Shown here piece after piece: positions 1 through 7,328 of a stretch of DNA of 64,000 bases. This stretch comes from RYN-133 sp963754285. GTDB taxonomy: Bacteria > Actinomycetota > Actinomycetes > Mycobacteriales > Jatrophihabitantaceae. The notes below the pieces were generated by a model. That model ran no database searches. It was not told the DNA's origin and saw only the letters and a program-made list of their open reading frames with translations. Position numbers and translations under genes: made by a program. Location: the NCBI GenBank assembly GCA_963754285.1, contig CAVWFN010000006.1:682001-746000 (forward strand). The letters run 5' to 3'. Within the stretch, counting starts at the first letter, position 1. Every line of letters starts with the position of its first letter.

Positions 1-283
1 CGAGCAGGTGCACAGCAGTGTCCGGCGCGCTCGCCGGCGGGCGGGTGCGGCGGGCCAGTTCGGCCCCGCTGACCGTCGACGCCGACCAGACACAGCGCGC
101 CCCGCGCAGCCGCGCGCCCTTGAAGAAGTACGGCGCCCGCGCGCCCGCCAGCGGCGAGATCTGCAGCCCGAGCGGGCCCGTGCGGATGCGCCCCGGCCAC
201 GAATCGGCAGTCTGGGCCGAGACGTCAAGCCACGCCACTCCGCCCGGCGGCGGAATGTCGGGCCTCGGTTCAGACTCGGACAT
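1..283 (-). CDS. Partial hypothetical protein (N-terminal part, runs off left edge)
   Basis: A minus-strand frame opens with ATG at 283 and stays open for 94 codons to the window edge. A GGAGGA ribosome site lies 7 bases before the ATG; a GTG one codon upstream is possible but too close to it. The protein begins MSESEPRPDIPPPGG and continues with a W/G/R-rich segment (LGLQISPLAGARAPYFF) that resembles no domain I recognise. There is no signal peptide or membrane helix in the visible part. It is transcribed away from the oxidoreductase at 390, so the 106-base gap probably holds divergent promoters. Function unknown. Confidence 0.6.
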   Translation of the reverse strand, partial: MSESEPRPDIPPPGGVAWLDVSAQTADSWPGRIRTGPLGLQISPLAGARAPYFFKGARLRGARCVWSASTVSGAELARRTRPPASAPDTAVHLL

Positions 284-389
284 CACGGGTTCCTCCACAG
301 GTCACCGCACCCGGCAGCGCGGTTGCTGGGTGGCTGCAGAATACTCGGCACCGCGCCGTTAGGTGTTAGAACTCGTTACAGTTCGACCC

Positions 390-1425
390 ATGAAGCTTGG
401 CTATCACACGGGTTACTGGTCCTCCGGCCCGCCGCCCGGCGTGACCGACGCGATCGCCGTTTGCGAGCAGGTCGGCGTCGATTCGATCTGGACGGCCGAG
501 GCGTACGGATCCGATTGCCTGACCCCGTTGGCGTGGTGGGGAGCCGCAACCGAGCGGGTTCGGCTCGGCACCGACGTCATGCAGATGTCCGCACGTACCC
601 CGACCGCGACAGCGATGGCTGCGCTCACCCTCGACCACCTCAGCGGCGGGCGGTTCGTGCTCGGGCTCGGTGCGTCCGGACCGCAGGTGGTCGAGGGCTG
701 GTACGGCCAGCCCTACCCGAAGCCGCTGGCGCGCACGCGCGAGTACATCGAGATCGTGCGCAAGGTCTGGGCTCGCGACATCCCGGTCACCAACGACGGG
801 CCGGCCTATCCGCTCCCGTACCCCGGCGGCACCGGGCTGGGCAAGGCGCTCAAGTCGACCGTGCACCCGCTGCGCAGCAGCATCCCGATCATGCTCGGCG
901 CCGAAGGACCCGAAGAACGTCGCGCTGGCCGCCGAGATCGCCGACGGCTGGCTGCCGATGTTCTTCTCACCCAAGACCGACGGCTTCTATCGCGCCGCGC
1001 TCGCCGAGGGATTCGCCCGAGAGGGCGCGCGGCACACGCCGGACGACTTCGAGGTCGCCGCGTTCGTGCCGGTCATCATCAATGACGACGCCGAAGCAGC
1101 CGCAGACCTCGTGCGGCCCTCGCTCGCGCTCTACATCGGTGGCATGGGCGCGAAGACCATGAATTTCCATGCTGACGTCTTCGCCCGGATGGGCTACGAG
1201 GCCGAGGTGGCGAAGATCCAGGAGCTCTATCTCGACGGGCGAAAGCCCGAGGCGATCGCGGCCGTTCCGACGGCGCTCGTCGAAGACGTCGCCCTGGTCG
1301 GGCCGGCCGCGAAGATCGCTGACGAACTCACAGCGTGGCGCGAAACGGTGATCACGACGCTGCTCGTCCAGACCGATCCGCGCCTGCTTTCGACCATCGC
1401 CGAGCTGATCGGCGCTGCCGGGTAG
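390..1425 (+). pseudogene. LLM-class (luciferase-like) F420-dependent oxidoreductase, one frameshift
   Basis: The N-terminal half, beginning MKLGYHTGYWSSG at ATG 390, reads in one frame and shows the luciferase-like TIM-barrel pattern of actinobacterial F420 enzymes (GVDSIWTAEAYGSD, LDHLSGGRFVLGLGASG, EYIEIVRKVWAR). After the strand IPIMLGAEGP the continuation (KNVALAAEIADGWLP to the stop at 1425) is in the +1 frame. One extra C in the CCC run at 909-911 explains this, and the total length is 3n+1. Removing it gives about 344 residues, the normal family size. A TACAGT -10-like element 7 bases before the ATG suggests a leaderless transcript. The family reduces or oxidises diverse substrates using F420; the substrate here is unknown. 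The lesion may be a sequence error. Confidence 0.82.
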
Positions 1426-1599
1426 AACTCGGCCGAATCTGCCCGTTCGGGTGTGTTTCAAACGGCCTTCGCGTGGGAACTCTCCCACCAGCCGAGGGAC
1501 GGTGTCAGGGCCGCTTGTCTCCGGCCAGCCCTGTCTCGTTCACCCCTGCCGGACGTGAACTCACGCGCCGACGGGCGCCTCAAGGATCGGCCCCACCAC

Positions 1600-1995
1600 G
1601 TGTCGGAACCACGGCTCACGCTCGCCGATGGCTTGCAAGCACCGGCGCATGCTCGCGCGTGGACTGCGCGGCAGCTCCCACCGCTACCCGTGCACGTCGT
1701 CGAGGACACGCTGCTGCTGGTGAGCGAACTGGTCACGAACGCAGTGCGGCACGGCCGACCGGACATCGTTATCGCGTTGATCATCAAGCCGGCCAGGATC
1801 CGTGTCGAGGTACGCGACGGTAGCGACACGATGCCGGTGGTGCCTGCCGGACACCCCTCCATCGATCGGCCGACCGGCCGAGGTCTGCTGATCGTTGCCG
1901 CCACTGCACACGACTGGGGCGTTGATCGAATCCCAGGGATCACGGGCAAGACGGTGTGGGCCGAACTGGACGCGTCAGCACCGCCGGCTACCTGA
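1600..1995 (+). CDS. RsbW-like ATP-binding protein (anti-sigma / HATPase_c_2 family)
   Basis: This small GHKL-type ATPase domain of about 131 residues resembles the many actinobacterial RsbW-like serine kinases that bind sigma or anti-anti-sigma factors. The N box SELVTNAVRHG (residues 42-52), the G1 region EVRDGSD (about 70-76) and the G2 motif PTGRGLLIV (about 91-99) are all present. The chosen start is GTG 1600, which places the first conserved segment (LTLADGLQAPAHARAW) at the usual distance. The frame is open upstream to 1453, but that extension is Arg/Pro-rich and unlike the family. No partner sigma factor is adjacent. Ionic or light-responsive anti-sigma control is possible, but the sequence does not show it. 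Confidence 0.8.
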   Translation: MSEPRLTLADGLQAPAHARAWTARQLPPLPVHVVEDTLLLVSELVTNAVRHGRPDIVIALIIKPARIRVEVRDGSDTMPVVPAGHPSIDRPTGRGLLIVAATAHDWGVDRIPGITGKTVWAELDASAPPAT

Positions 1996-2057
1996 CGAGA
2001 AGGCGAAAGTTTCTTGAACTGCGCTTGAGGAGCGCCCGTTTGGGGAATGAATACGGC

Positions 2058-2582
2058 GTGAATGACGACGCCGACGACGCCGCGCACACGACCTTCGTTC
2101 GCTTGCGCCGCTCGCGCAGCGACGCGAGTTCTGACGAGCTCGTGCTCTCGCGTGCCGCGATGCACCTGCACACCTTCGGTGTGCTGTCGAGCATCGAATC
2201 CGGCAGTCCGGGCTTCGTCTCCGACCGCTATCTCAGCGCGATCAGCGCGGAAACCTCGATCACAGCCCTCGAGCTCTGCCTGGCCGGCCTGTGGGAACGC
2301 ACCTCGTGCGGTTATCGCGTGTCGGACGCCGACACGCTTTCGGTCGCCGAGCAGATCCACGGCCAGCTGAACGATCTTGCCGCACGGTGCACGCGCAACG
2401 GCGGACACATCGTCGACCCGCAGCACCCCGCCGTGTGCGCGAAGTGCGGCTCGGTCCTCGGTGTTTCGGCCGGCCCGCAGGTGCGCTCGCACCCCGGCTC
2501 CGCGGTACGCAGCGAGATCGAGTACCGGCCGCGGCACCGTGACATCGACGCGAGCGGTGCGGACGCGGCCGACGCGGCCTGA
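2058..2582 (+). CDS. Uncharacterised small protein, paralogue of the 5035 gene, with C-terminal Cys/His segment
   Basis: The first 110 residues align closely with the protein at 5035: both carry SRAA..LHT...SIE.G.PG..SD.YL.AIS.ETSITALEL.L.GLW.R...GYRV...TL.VA....QL. This core looks like a small alpha-helical domain; I know no function for it. This copy adds about 60 residues with a possible metal-binding cluster (HIVDPQHPAVCAKCGSVL) and an Arg/Asp-rich tail. Start GTG 2058 follows the GGGGA at 2043-2047. The frame is open upstream to 1956, but that part overlaps the ATPase gene and is basic and unlike its paralogue. The two paralogues bracket a MarR gene and an EAL gene, which hints at a link to c-di-GMP signalling. 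Confidence 0.7.
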   Translation: MNDDADDAAHTTFVRLRRSRSDASSDELVLSRAAMHLHTFGVLSSIESGSPGFVSDRYLSAISAETSITALELCLAGLWERTSCGYRVSDADTLSVAEQIHGQLNDLAARCTRNGGHIVDPQHPAVCAKCGSVLGVSAGPQVRSHPGSAVRSEIEYRPRHRDIDASGADAADAA

Positions 2583-2597
2583 GGCTCGCGCGAACTG

Positions 2598-3116
2598 TCA
2601 GTCGGCGCGACGGTCCGGCTCTGTGCTGGGTCGCTGGGTGAGTTCGAACTGCGCCGCGTCCTCGGCGGCGACTCGCGCGCCGGACAGTCGTCCCGAGATG
2701 TCGGACAGCGCGTGCAACTCGTCTTCGGACACGACCGGCAGCACGAGTTCACGCAAGTAGCGCTGGTACACCTCGAGTGCGGCGTGTGCCATTTTCTGTC
2801 CGCTCTCGGTCAGCGCCGCGAACACGACCCGCCGGTCGCCGGACGACCCGCGCCTGTCGATCAGGCCGTCGCGTGCCATGCGATCGGCCAACTTGGTGAA
2901 ACCACCAGAGGTCATCGCAAGGTCGCGCGCGATCCGGCTCATCGGCAGCCGCTGCTCGTCGGCGTCGAGAAGCAACGTGAGCACCGAGAAGTACGGCAAG
3001 GTCATCTCGAGCGACTCGAGCCGCAGGGCGAAGCCGTGCTGGACCGCGTCGATACCGCGGACAACAGTGGCCCACTCACGAACCAGAGCAGCGTCTTCGC
3101 TGTCGCTACCGCTCAT
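2598..3116 (-). CDS. MarR-family transcriptional regulator
   Basis: A 172-residue winged-helix regulator. Helices leading to the recognition helix (MSRIARDLAMTSGGFTKLADRM, about residues 59-80) are followed by the wing, with the family-typical basic hairpin GSSGDRRVVFAALTESG (about 90-106). The flanking helices would form the dimer interface. Such proteins usually repress neighbouring or divergent genes and are released by small phenolic or lipophilic ligands. The gene is divergent from the EAL protein; the intergenic DNA holds an 8-bp TATGCATA palindrome at 3188-3195 and a strong dyad at 3261-3291, either of which could be its operator. The gene ends 15 bp from the convergent gene at 2058-2582. 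Confidence 0.9.
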   Translation of the reverse strand: MSGSDSEDAALVREWATVVRGIDAVQHGFALRLESLEMTLPYFSVLTLLLDADEQRLPMSRIARDLAMTSGGFTKLADRMARDGLIDRRGSSGDRRVVFAALTESGQKMAHAALEVYQRYLRELVLPVVSEDELHALSDISGRLSGARVAAEDAAQFELTQRPSTEPDRRAD

Positions 3117-3260
3117 CTGGCGCTACTCCCGTCGTCACTGCTCGGCAACCGCGATCAGGCGAACGGCTACCCGGGCAGCAGGAATTGTATGCATAACGGC
3201 CTTTGCCGTCCGCGCGCCACGCGATCAGAACGCGCGACATTCTGACCGCGAATTCACGTG

Positions 3261-3291
3261 GATATCGGCAGAACTGCCGACTGCCGATATC
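3261..3291. promoter_or_regulatory. Nested perfect inverted repeat, candidate operator/leader element
   Basis: GATATCGGCAG (3261-3271) is repeated in perfect inverted form as CTGCCGATATC (3281-3291) around a 9-base spacer. Inside it a second dyad, CGGCAG-AA-CTGCCG (3266-3279), uses the left arm with the spacer. It lies immediately before the GTG start of the EAL gene at 3300 and in the MarR/EAL divergent region. It could be a MarR operator or a switching RNA hairpin in the EAL leader; sequence alone does not separate these. Confidence 0.55.
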
Positions 3292-3299
3292 CTGACCCC

Positions 3300-4979
3300 G
3301 TGGTCACTCCGCTGGCGCCCGGCGTGTCCGGGCTCGATCGGTGGAGTTCTGTGTCCACATTCCTCAGCGCGCTGGCCGATGCGTTGGGCGCCCGACTGAC
3401 CTGCTACATCCCCATCACCGGTGACGCACCGGTGGCTCGATCGCACCCCGGGCAGGCGGTCGACGAAGCCGAGATCCGTGCGCTGGAGGCGATCGCTCAA
3501 CACTGGGATGCGAACGGCGGCCGCGAAACCGTCCGCGTCGGCGTCCCCGGATTGGGAGTTGTCGATCTCGCGGCAGTGCGCGGCGCGACCGGCGACCCGC
3601 GTGGCGCGCTGCTCGTCGTGCGCGAGTCGTCTGATCGCACCGATCGCTCGACCGCCGCGGCCGAGGCCGAACTCGCGGCATCGCTGGTGCCGTCCGTTCT
3701 CGGCATGTCCTCCGTCGAGTCCGCCCGGCAGGCGCTGCTGGACTGGACCGCTGGTCAAGTCGGCCCGCGCGTCGCGTTCGCCATCTCAGTCGATCGGCTC
3801 GGCGCCACCAACGAGGTGCTGGGCTACCGGGCCGGAGACACGGTGCTACGCAGCCTCGTCGGGCGGATCGAGTTCTGGGCCGGCCGAAACGGTCGTGTCG
3901 CCCGCGCGGGCGGCGCGCGGTATCTGGTCATCCGCACCGACATCACCGACGAGGCCGGCGCCCTGCGCGAGGTTGAACGCCTGCGTGCACTGATCGCCGA
4001 ATCGGTCACCGTCGACGGCATCGCCATCAGCCGATCGGCGAGTGTCGGGGTGTGCGCCGACTTCGATCAGGAGCTGTCCCCCGTTGCCCTGCTCTGGGGT
4101 GCCACCCGGGCCGGCGCGACGGCGCGCGAGGCCGGCGGCGACACGGTGCACGTCTACACCGAGCAGATGACCGCCGGACGGCTCAGTCGCCTGCAACTCG
4201 ATCTCGAACTGGCCGGCGCCCTGGCCTCCGGCAGCTTGCGCATGCACTACCAGCCTGAGTTCGACCTGGCCACCGGTGCGATCGTCGGCGTCGAGGCACT
4301 GCTGCGGTGGCAACATCCGCAGCGCGGACTGCTCAGTGCGGACGTGTTCGTACCCGAGTCGGAGCAGACCCGGACCTTCGTCGCCGTACAGCACTGGGTC
4401 ATCGAGACGACGTGCCGGCAGCTGGCCCGCTGGCGCGATGCCGGGCTGGCCGACAACCTCGTGCTGCGACTCAACGTGCCCGCGCCGCAGGTGCTGCACG
4501 CCGGGGTGACCAAGGTGCTCTTCGAAGCGCTGACCAAGTACCGGCTGCGCGGCTCGCAGGTCTGCATCGAGCTGACCGAGCGCCGCATGCCTGCTGAACT
4601 CGACCTGCTGGCGGCCGAACTCGGCACCTGGCGCGAGCGCGGCATCTCGGTGGCCGTCGATGACTTCGGCACCGGCGAGGGCACTCTGTCGCACCTGCAA
4701 CTGCTCCCGATCGACATCTTGAAGATCGACCAGAGCTTCGTCGGCCCGATGACCAGTGATCCACGGGCGGCCGCGATCGTGGGCGGCGTGATCCGCCTGG
4801 CCCGCTCGCTCGACCTGGACGTTGTGGCCGAGGGGGTGAGTGGAGCCGACGTGTCGCGGGCGCTGCTGGCACTCGGGTGCCGACGCGGACAGGGCAACGC
4901 GCTGGCTGAGGCGATGGCTCCGGAACGCATCCACGCGCTGCTCGACGCTCAGCTCATGACCCGGTCTGGTGTCGGTTAG
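3300..4979 (+). CDS. EAL-domain c-di-GMP phosphodiesterase with degenerate GGDEF domain
   Basis: About 559 residues. An N-terminal GAF-like sensory region is followed by a GGDEF-fold domain whose signature has decayed to AGGARYLVI (about residue 202), so cyclase activity is unlikely. The C-terminal EAL domain looks active: EALLRW (about 331), the ELTER metal strand (about 424), VDDFGTGEGTL (about 454), the LKID lysine and VVAEGV are all present. It would hydrolyse c-di-GMP to pGpG in the cytoplasm, with the degenerate GGDEF possibly sensing GTP. The start GTG 3300 is preferred because the frame's earlier ATG (3258) would place the 3261-3291 dyad inside the coding region. No transmembrane segment is apparent. 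Confidence 0.88.
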   Translation: MVTPLAPGVSGLDRWSSVSTFLSALADALGARLTCYIPITGDAPVARSHPGQAVDEAEIRALEAIAQHWDANGGRETVRVGVPGLGVVDLAAVRGATGDPRGALLVVRESSDRTDRSTAAAEAELAASLVPSVLGMSSVESARQALLDWTAGQVGPRVAFAISVDRLGATNEVLGYRAGDTVLRSLVGRIEFWAGRNGRVARAGGARYLVIRTDITDEAGALREVERLRALIAESVTVDGIAISRSASVGVCADFDQELSPVALLWGATRAGATAREAGGDTVHVYTEQMTAGRLSRLQLDLELAGALASGSLRMHYQPEFDLATGAIVGVEALLRWQHPQRGLLSADVFVPESEQTRTFVAVQHWVIETTCRQLARWRDAGLADNLVLRLNVPAPQVLHAGVTKVLFEALTKYRLRGSQVCIELTERRMPAELDLLAAELGTWRERGISVAVDDFGTGEGTLSHLQLLPIDILKIDQSFVGPMTSDPRAAAIVGGVIRLARSLDLDVVAEGVSGADVSRALLALGCRRGQGNALAEAMAPERIHALLDAQLMTRSGVG

Positions 4980-5034
4980 AAATATTTTCCGATAACGCGT
5001 GCATCACGCCCCTGGATCGGGCAAACTAGTTGAC

Positions 5035-5349
5035 ATGGAAGAGGTGTCGGCAGAAGGCTTCGCGCGGGCGGGGGGACCGGCTGGACCGGTCGTTTCGCGC
5101 GCAGCCCTCAAGCTGCACACCTACGCCATTCTCGTGAGCATCGAGGTCGGTCGGCCGGGATACATCTCCGACGACTACCTCAATGCCATCAGCGTCGAAA
5201 CCAGCATTACCGCGCTGGAGCTGACGCTGTGCGGGTTGTGGGCCCGTGGAGACAACGGTTACCGCGTCACCGAGACCGAGACGCTGCGTGTCGCCCGCGA
5301 GGTGCAGCGCCAGCTGATCGCTCTCGACGAGATGGGGTCTGACCGATAA
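5035..5349 (+). CDS. Uncharacterised small protein, short paralogue of the 2058 gene
   Basis: This 104-residue protein is essentially only the domain shared with the 2058 product: LKLHTYAILVSIEVGRPGYIS, then DDYLNAISVETSITALEL and the GLWARGDNGYRV block. Start ATG 5035 fits the homology boundary. No good Shine-Dalgarno is visible, so the transcript may be leaderless. It follows the EAL gene by 55 bases and is terminated by two strong hairpins, with a diguanylate cyclase converging from the other side. Duplicate copies around c-di-GMP enzymes argue for a shared role, but no catalytic or binding motif is recognisable. Confidence 0.7.
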   Translation: MEEVSAEGFARAGGPAGPVVSRAALKLHTYAILVSIEVGRPGYISDDYLNAISVETSITALELTLCGLWARGDNGYRVTETETLRVAREVQRQLIALDEMGSDR

Positions 5350-5352
5350 GCC

Positions 5353-5393
5353 CTGGGCGTCGTCCGTGCCGCGGGGGTGCGGGCGACGCCCAG
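5353..5393. terminator. Hairpin 1 of a tandem pair between convergent genes
   Basis: A perfect 10-bp stem (CTGGGCGTCG at 5353-5362 with CGACGCCCAG at 5384-5393) begins 4 bases after the stop of the small paralogue. The loop contains GTGCCGCGGGGGTG, which is repeated exactly in the next hairpin. There is no clear U tract, as is common for actinobacterial terminators. Confidence 0.6.
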
Positions 5394-5403
5394 TCTCACA
5401 GAG

Positions 5404-5436
5404 CGAGGGCCGGTGCCGCGGGGGTGTCGGCCCTCG
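5404..5436. terminator. Hairpin 2 of the tandem pair, same loop sequence, different stem
   Basis: A perfect 9-bp stem (CGAGGGCCG 5404-5412 with CGGCCCTCG 5428-5436) encloses the same 14-base GTGCCGCGGGGGTG (5413-5426) seen in the loop of hairpin 1. It is followed by TGATTT. It probably acts with hairpin 1 as a bidirectional terminator between the genes ending at 5349 and 5475. Confidence 0.6.
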
Positions 5437-5474
5437 TGATTTAACCCTCGCGGATCAGCCGGAGCAGGTTCGAC

Positions 5475-6809
5475 TCAGAAGTCGATGACCGGCTCGTCAA
5501 CAGTCGCATCGACCCTGGTCGGGTCGAGCACGGCGAGCATCGTGTGCACGCGGTCGCGTCCGGAGTCCTTCGCAACGTAGAGCGCCTGGTCGGCGACCGA
5601 GATCAGGTCGTCGACCGTGTGCGCGTCCGAACGCCCGACGCCCACCCCGATCGAGGCGGTGATCGATCCGCCATGCGCCAGGCGCAGCGTGCGGATGCGC
5701 TCGAGCAACCGGCTCGCGACCTTCCCGGCCTGAACTGCGTCGATGTCGGTGAGCAGGGCGACGAACTCTTCGCCGCCGAAGCGCCCGACGGCGTCGTAGC
5801 CGCGCAGGGCATCGCTGATGCAGTCGGCGACTGCCTTCAGCGCCGCGTCGCCGGCCTGGTGGCCGTAGGCGTCGTTGAGGTTCTTGAAGTGGTCGAGGTC
5901 GAGCATGAACACCGTCACCGGGGCCTCGAGCCGCTCGGCGCGCACGAGTTCACGCTCGGCTTCGTGGCGCCACGCACCGGCGTTGAGCAGGCCGGTCTTC
6001 GCGTCGCGGGTGGCCTGGACCTGCAATTCGTGCACCAGCGCACTGCGGCGCAGCACGACGACGACCAGGACGACGACCGGTGACAGATAAGGCGCGTGCA
6101 GGACGGTAACGCCCAGCAGGACGCCCAACGCCAGCGTTGCCCACTCCATGGCGCGCTCGTTGCCACCGCTGATCACGGCACGCAGTCGATCGGGGCGCCG
6201 GATCAGCCACAGCACAGCGACGATGAGCGATTCCTGCACGAACGTGTAGGCCACCACGGCGCACACAACGGCAAGCAAGGACCAGGCCGAGGTGCCGACC
6301 TGATCCCGGGCAACGCCGAAGGCGATGATGAGCGACGATGCCGTCATGGCCGCGAGCGTCGCGGTCGCTCCGGAGTAGATGGTTCGATGCGGCGGCTGCG
6401 TACGATGCCTTCGCGCACGAATCAGCGTGTGGGTGTACAACAACGCGACGAATGCGCCGGCCAGACCGGGCGGCAAGACGATCGCGGCCGCGATGCACCA
6501 CTGCGTCGATCCCTCGACGATGACCGAGTTGTCGACGTAACCGGCGAACCGGCGCAGGCGTTCGATGCGGTCGCCACCTTCGGCATACAAAGCGGCGAGA
6601 CAAAATAGCAGCGCAAATCGCCGCAAATCTGTCGAGTCGGGCACGAAAACGAAATTGGCTACTACTAGCCACGTGACGCAGAGCAACTCAGTGGACAGAA
6701 TGAGGACACGTGGCGATCGGGGGGTCCTCCACAGTGCCGAATCACGCACGCGCAACAACGTCTGTCGGCGCGCACCGCTGCGCGCCGGCGATGGCGCATC
6801 TTGGCGCAT
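5475..6809 (-). CDS. Membrane-bound diguanylate cyclase (GGEEF)
   Basis: A 444-residue protein that makes c-di-GMP from two GTP. An N-terminal region with about six hydrophobic helices is followed by a GGDEF domain: FMLDLDHFKNLNDAYGH, then the active-site GRFGGEEFVALL (about residue 343). The inhibitory RxxD I-site (RGYD) lies the standard five residues upstream, so product feedback is expected. Start ATG 6809 is preferred over the open ATG at 6884 because GGAGGAGG lies 7 bases before it. The gene converges on the small paralogue gene across the twin hairpins. The membrane part may be a MASE-like sensor of unknown ligand. Confidence 0.9.
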   Translation of the reverse strand: MRQDAPSPARSGARRQTLLRVRDSALWRTPRSPRVLILSTELLCVTWLVVANFVFVPDSTDLRRFALLFCLAALYAEGGDRIERLRRFAGYVDNSVIVEGSTQWCIAAAIVLPPGLAGAFVALLYTHTLIRARRHRTQPPHRTIYSGATATLAAMTASSLIIAFGVARDQVGTSAWSLLAVVCAVVAYTFVQESLIVAVLWLIRRPDRLRAVISGGNERAMEWATLALGVLLGVTVLHAPYLSPVVVLVVVVLRRSALVHELQVQATRDAKTGLLNAGAWRHEAERELVRAERLEAPVTVFMLDLDHFKNLNDAYGHQAGDAALKAVADCISDALRGYDAVGRFGGEEFVALLTDIDAVQAGKVASRLLERIRTLRLAHGGSITASIGVGVGRSDAHTVDDLISVADQALYVAKDSGRDRVHTMLAVLDPTRVDATVDEPVIDF

Positions 6810-7133
6810 ACGCCGGCCTCCTCCCTTCGGCACCGTCGACGAGTGCCGGTCCGCTTGTCGCGGCATCGACCTGCGCCCCCTCATCTTCGCTCATAACCAG
6901 GCGCCGCGCGAGTGTTAGGCCCCGGTTATTTTTTCGTGTCGCCCGACGTTCTGGTCACGCGAGCACAAAAGCGGACATATCCCCTTCGGCCTTCCCCTGG
7001 CCGTCTCCCTCTGCCTCAGCACATATCTGTCTATATGCCCCGGCGTCGACGCGTCTACCCATCACGCGATCTACCGCACAGGACTGCGTCGAGGTCCTCC
7101 TGATACCCAACCACCTAAACCACACACAAGGGA
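6810..7133. other. Intergenic region upstream of the mini-ORFs
   Basis: No convincing protein frame lies between the diguanylate cyclase start and the first mini-ORF. The stretch is unusually C- and A/T-rich for this genome. It contains a T run (about 6929-6934) and an AT-rich dyad CATAT-N6-ATATG at 7022-7037, which could be an operator or part of a promoter for the plus-strand mini-ORFs. Divergent promoters for the cyclase and the mini-ORFs are expected here, but none matches a consensus well. Confidence 0.4.
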
Positions 7134-7163
7134 ATGGGCCCGCAGAACTTCGAGCGGCGCTGA
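7134..7163 (+). CDS. Mini-ORF copy 1 (degenerate relative of the heptapeptide ORFs)
   Basis: ATG 7134 opens a nine-residue frame, MGPQNFERR. The codons from CAG 7143 to TGA 7163 align with copies 2 and 3 (QNFERR versus QNYDWR and NNYDWR). The differences are conservative at F/Y and E/D, plus R/W. The AAGGGA ribosome site abuts the ATG, too close for normal initiation, and the position where copies 2 and 3 have their start codon reads CCG. This copy may therefore be decayed or may use another start. Confidence 0.3.
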   Translation: MGPQNFERR

Positions 7164-7217
7164 GCTCAGCGTCTGCTCCGGAGGCCTCACATCCGCAACC
7201 AGCAGAAAGGACGTGTC

Positions 7218-7241
7218 GTGCAGAACTACGACTGGCGCTGA
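7218..7241 (+). CDS. Mini-ORF copy 2, heptapeptide MQNYDWR
   Basis: GTG 7218 starts a seven-codon frame, MQNYDWR, ending TGA 7241. AAAGGA lies 6 bases upstream, an ideal ribosome site. The nucleotide stretch is repeated 83 bases downstream with the same last five residues. Tiny precursor genes of this size are known: biarylitide precursors are pentapeptides with a Tyr-x-His or Tyr-x-Trp core, and the Tyr-Asp-Trp here is reminiscent of them. However, no P450 or other maturase is adjacent. A regulatory leader-peptide role is the main alternative. Confidence 0.42.
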   Translation: MQNYDWR

Positions 7242-7300
7242 ACCCGCCAACCCCTCGCTGATCCCCCCACATACGCCCCCCACACAGAAGGGACCCCCCG

Positions 7301-7324
7301 ATGAACAACTACGACTGGCGCTAG
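7301..7324 (+). CDS. Mini-ORF copy 3, heptapeptide MNNYDWR
   Basis: ATG 7301 starts MNNYDWR, ending TAG 7324. AAGGGA lies 7 bases upstream. The stop is only 4 bases from the end of the convergent MFS transporter gene (stop at 7329), so the mini-ORF array runs directly into that gene's 3' end with no terminator between. The upstream context (CACACAGAAGGGA) resembles that of copy 1 (CACACACAAGGGA), so the repeat unit includes the translation signal as well as the peptide. Confidence 0.42.
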   Translation: MNNYDWR

Positions 7325-7328
7325 TCGG

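Noticed and set aside
3188..3195. TATGCATA palindrome as a firm MarR operator
   Set aside because: Only 8 bp with no extension of symmetry; kept as a mention, not as a separate site.
5440..5480. tRNA-like GGTTCGACTC near 5466
   Set aside because: No pairing T-arm, anticodon arm or acceptor stem around it; it is the end of the diguanylate cyclase gene.
6929..6934. T run that could be a terminator tail
   Set aside because: No stable hairpin precedes it on the same strand, and it lies between divergent transcription units.
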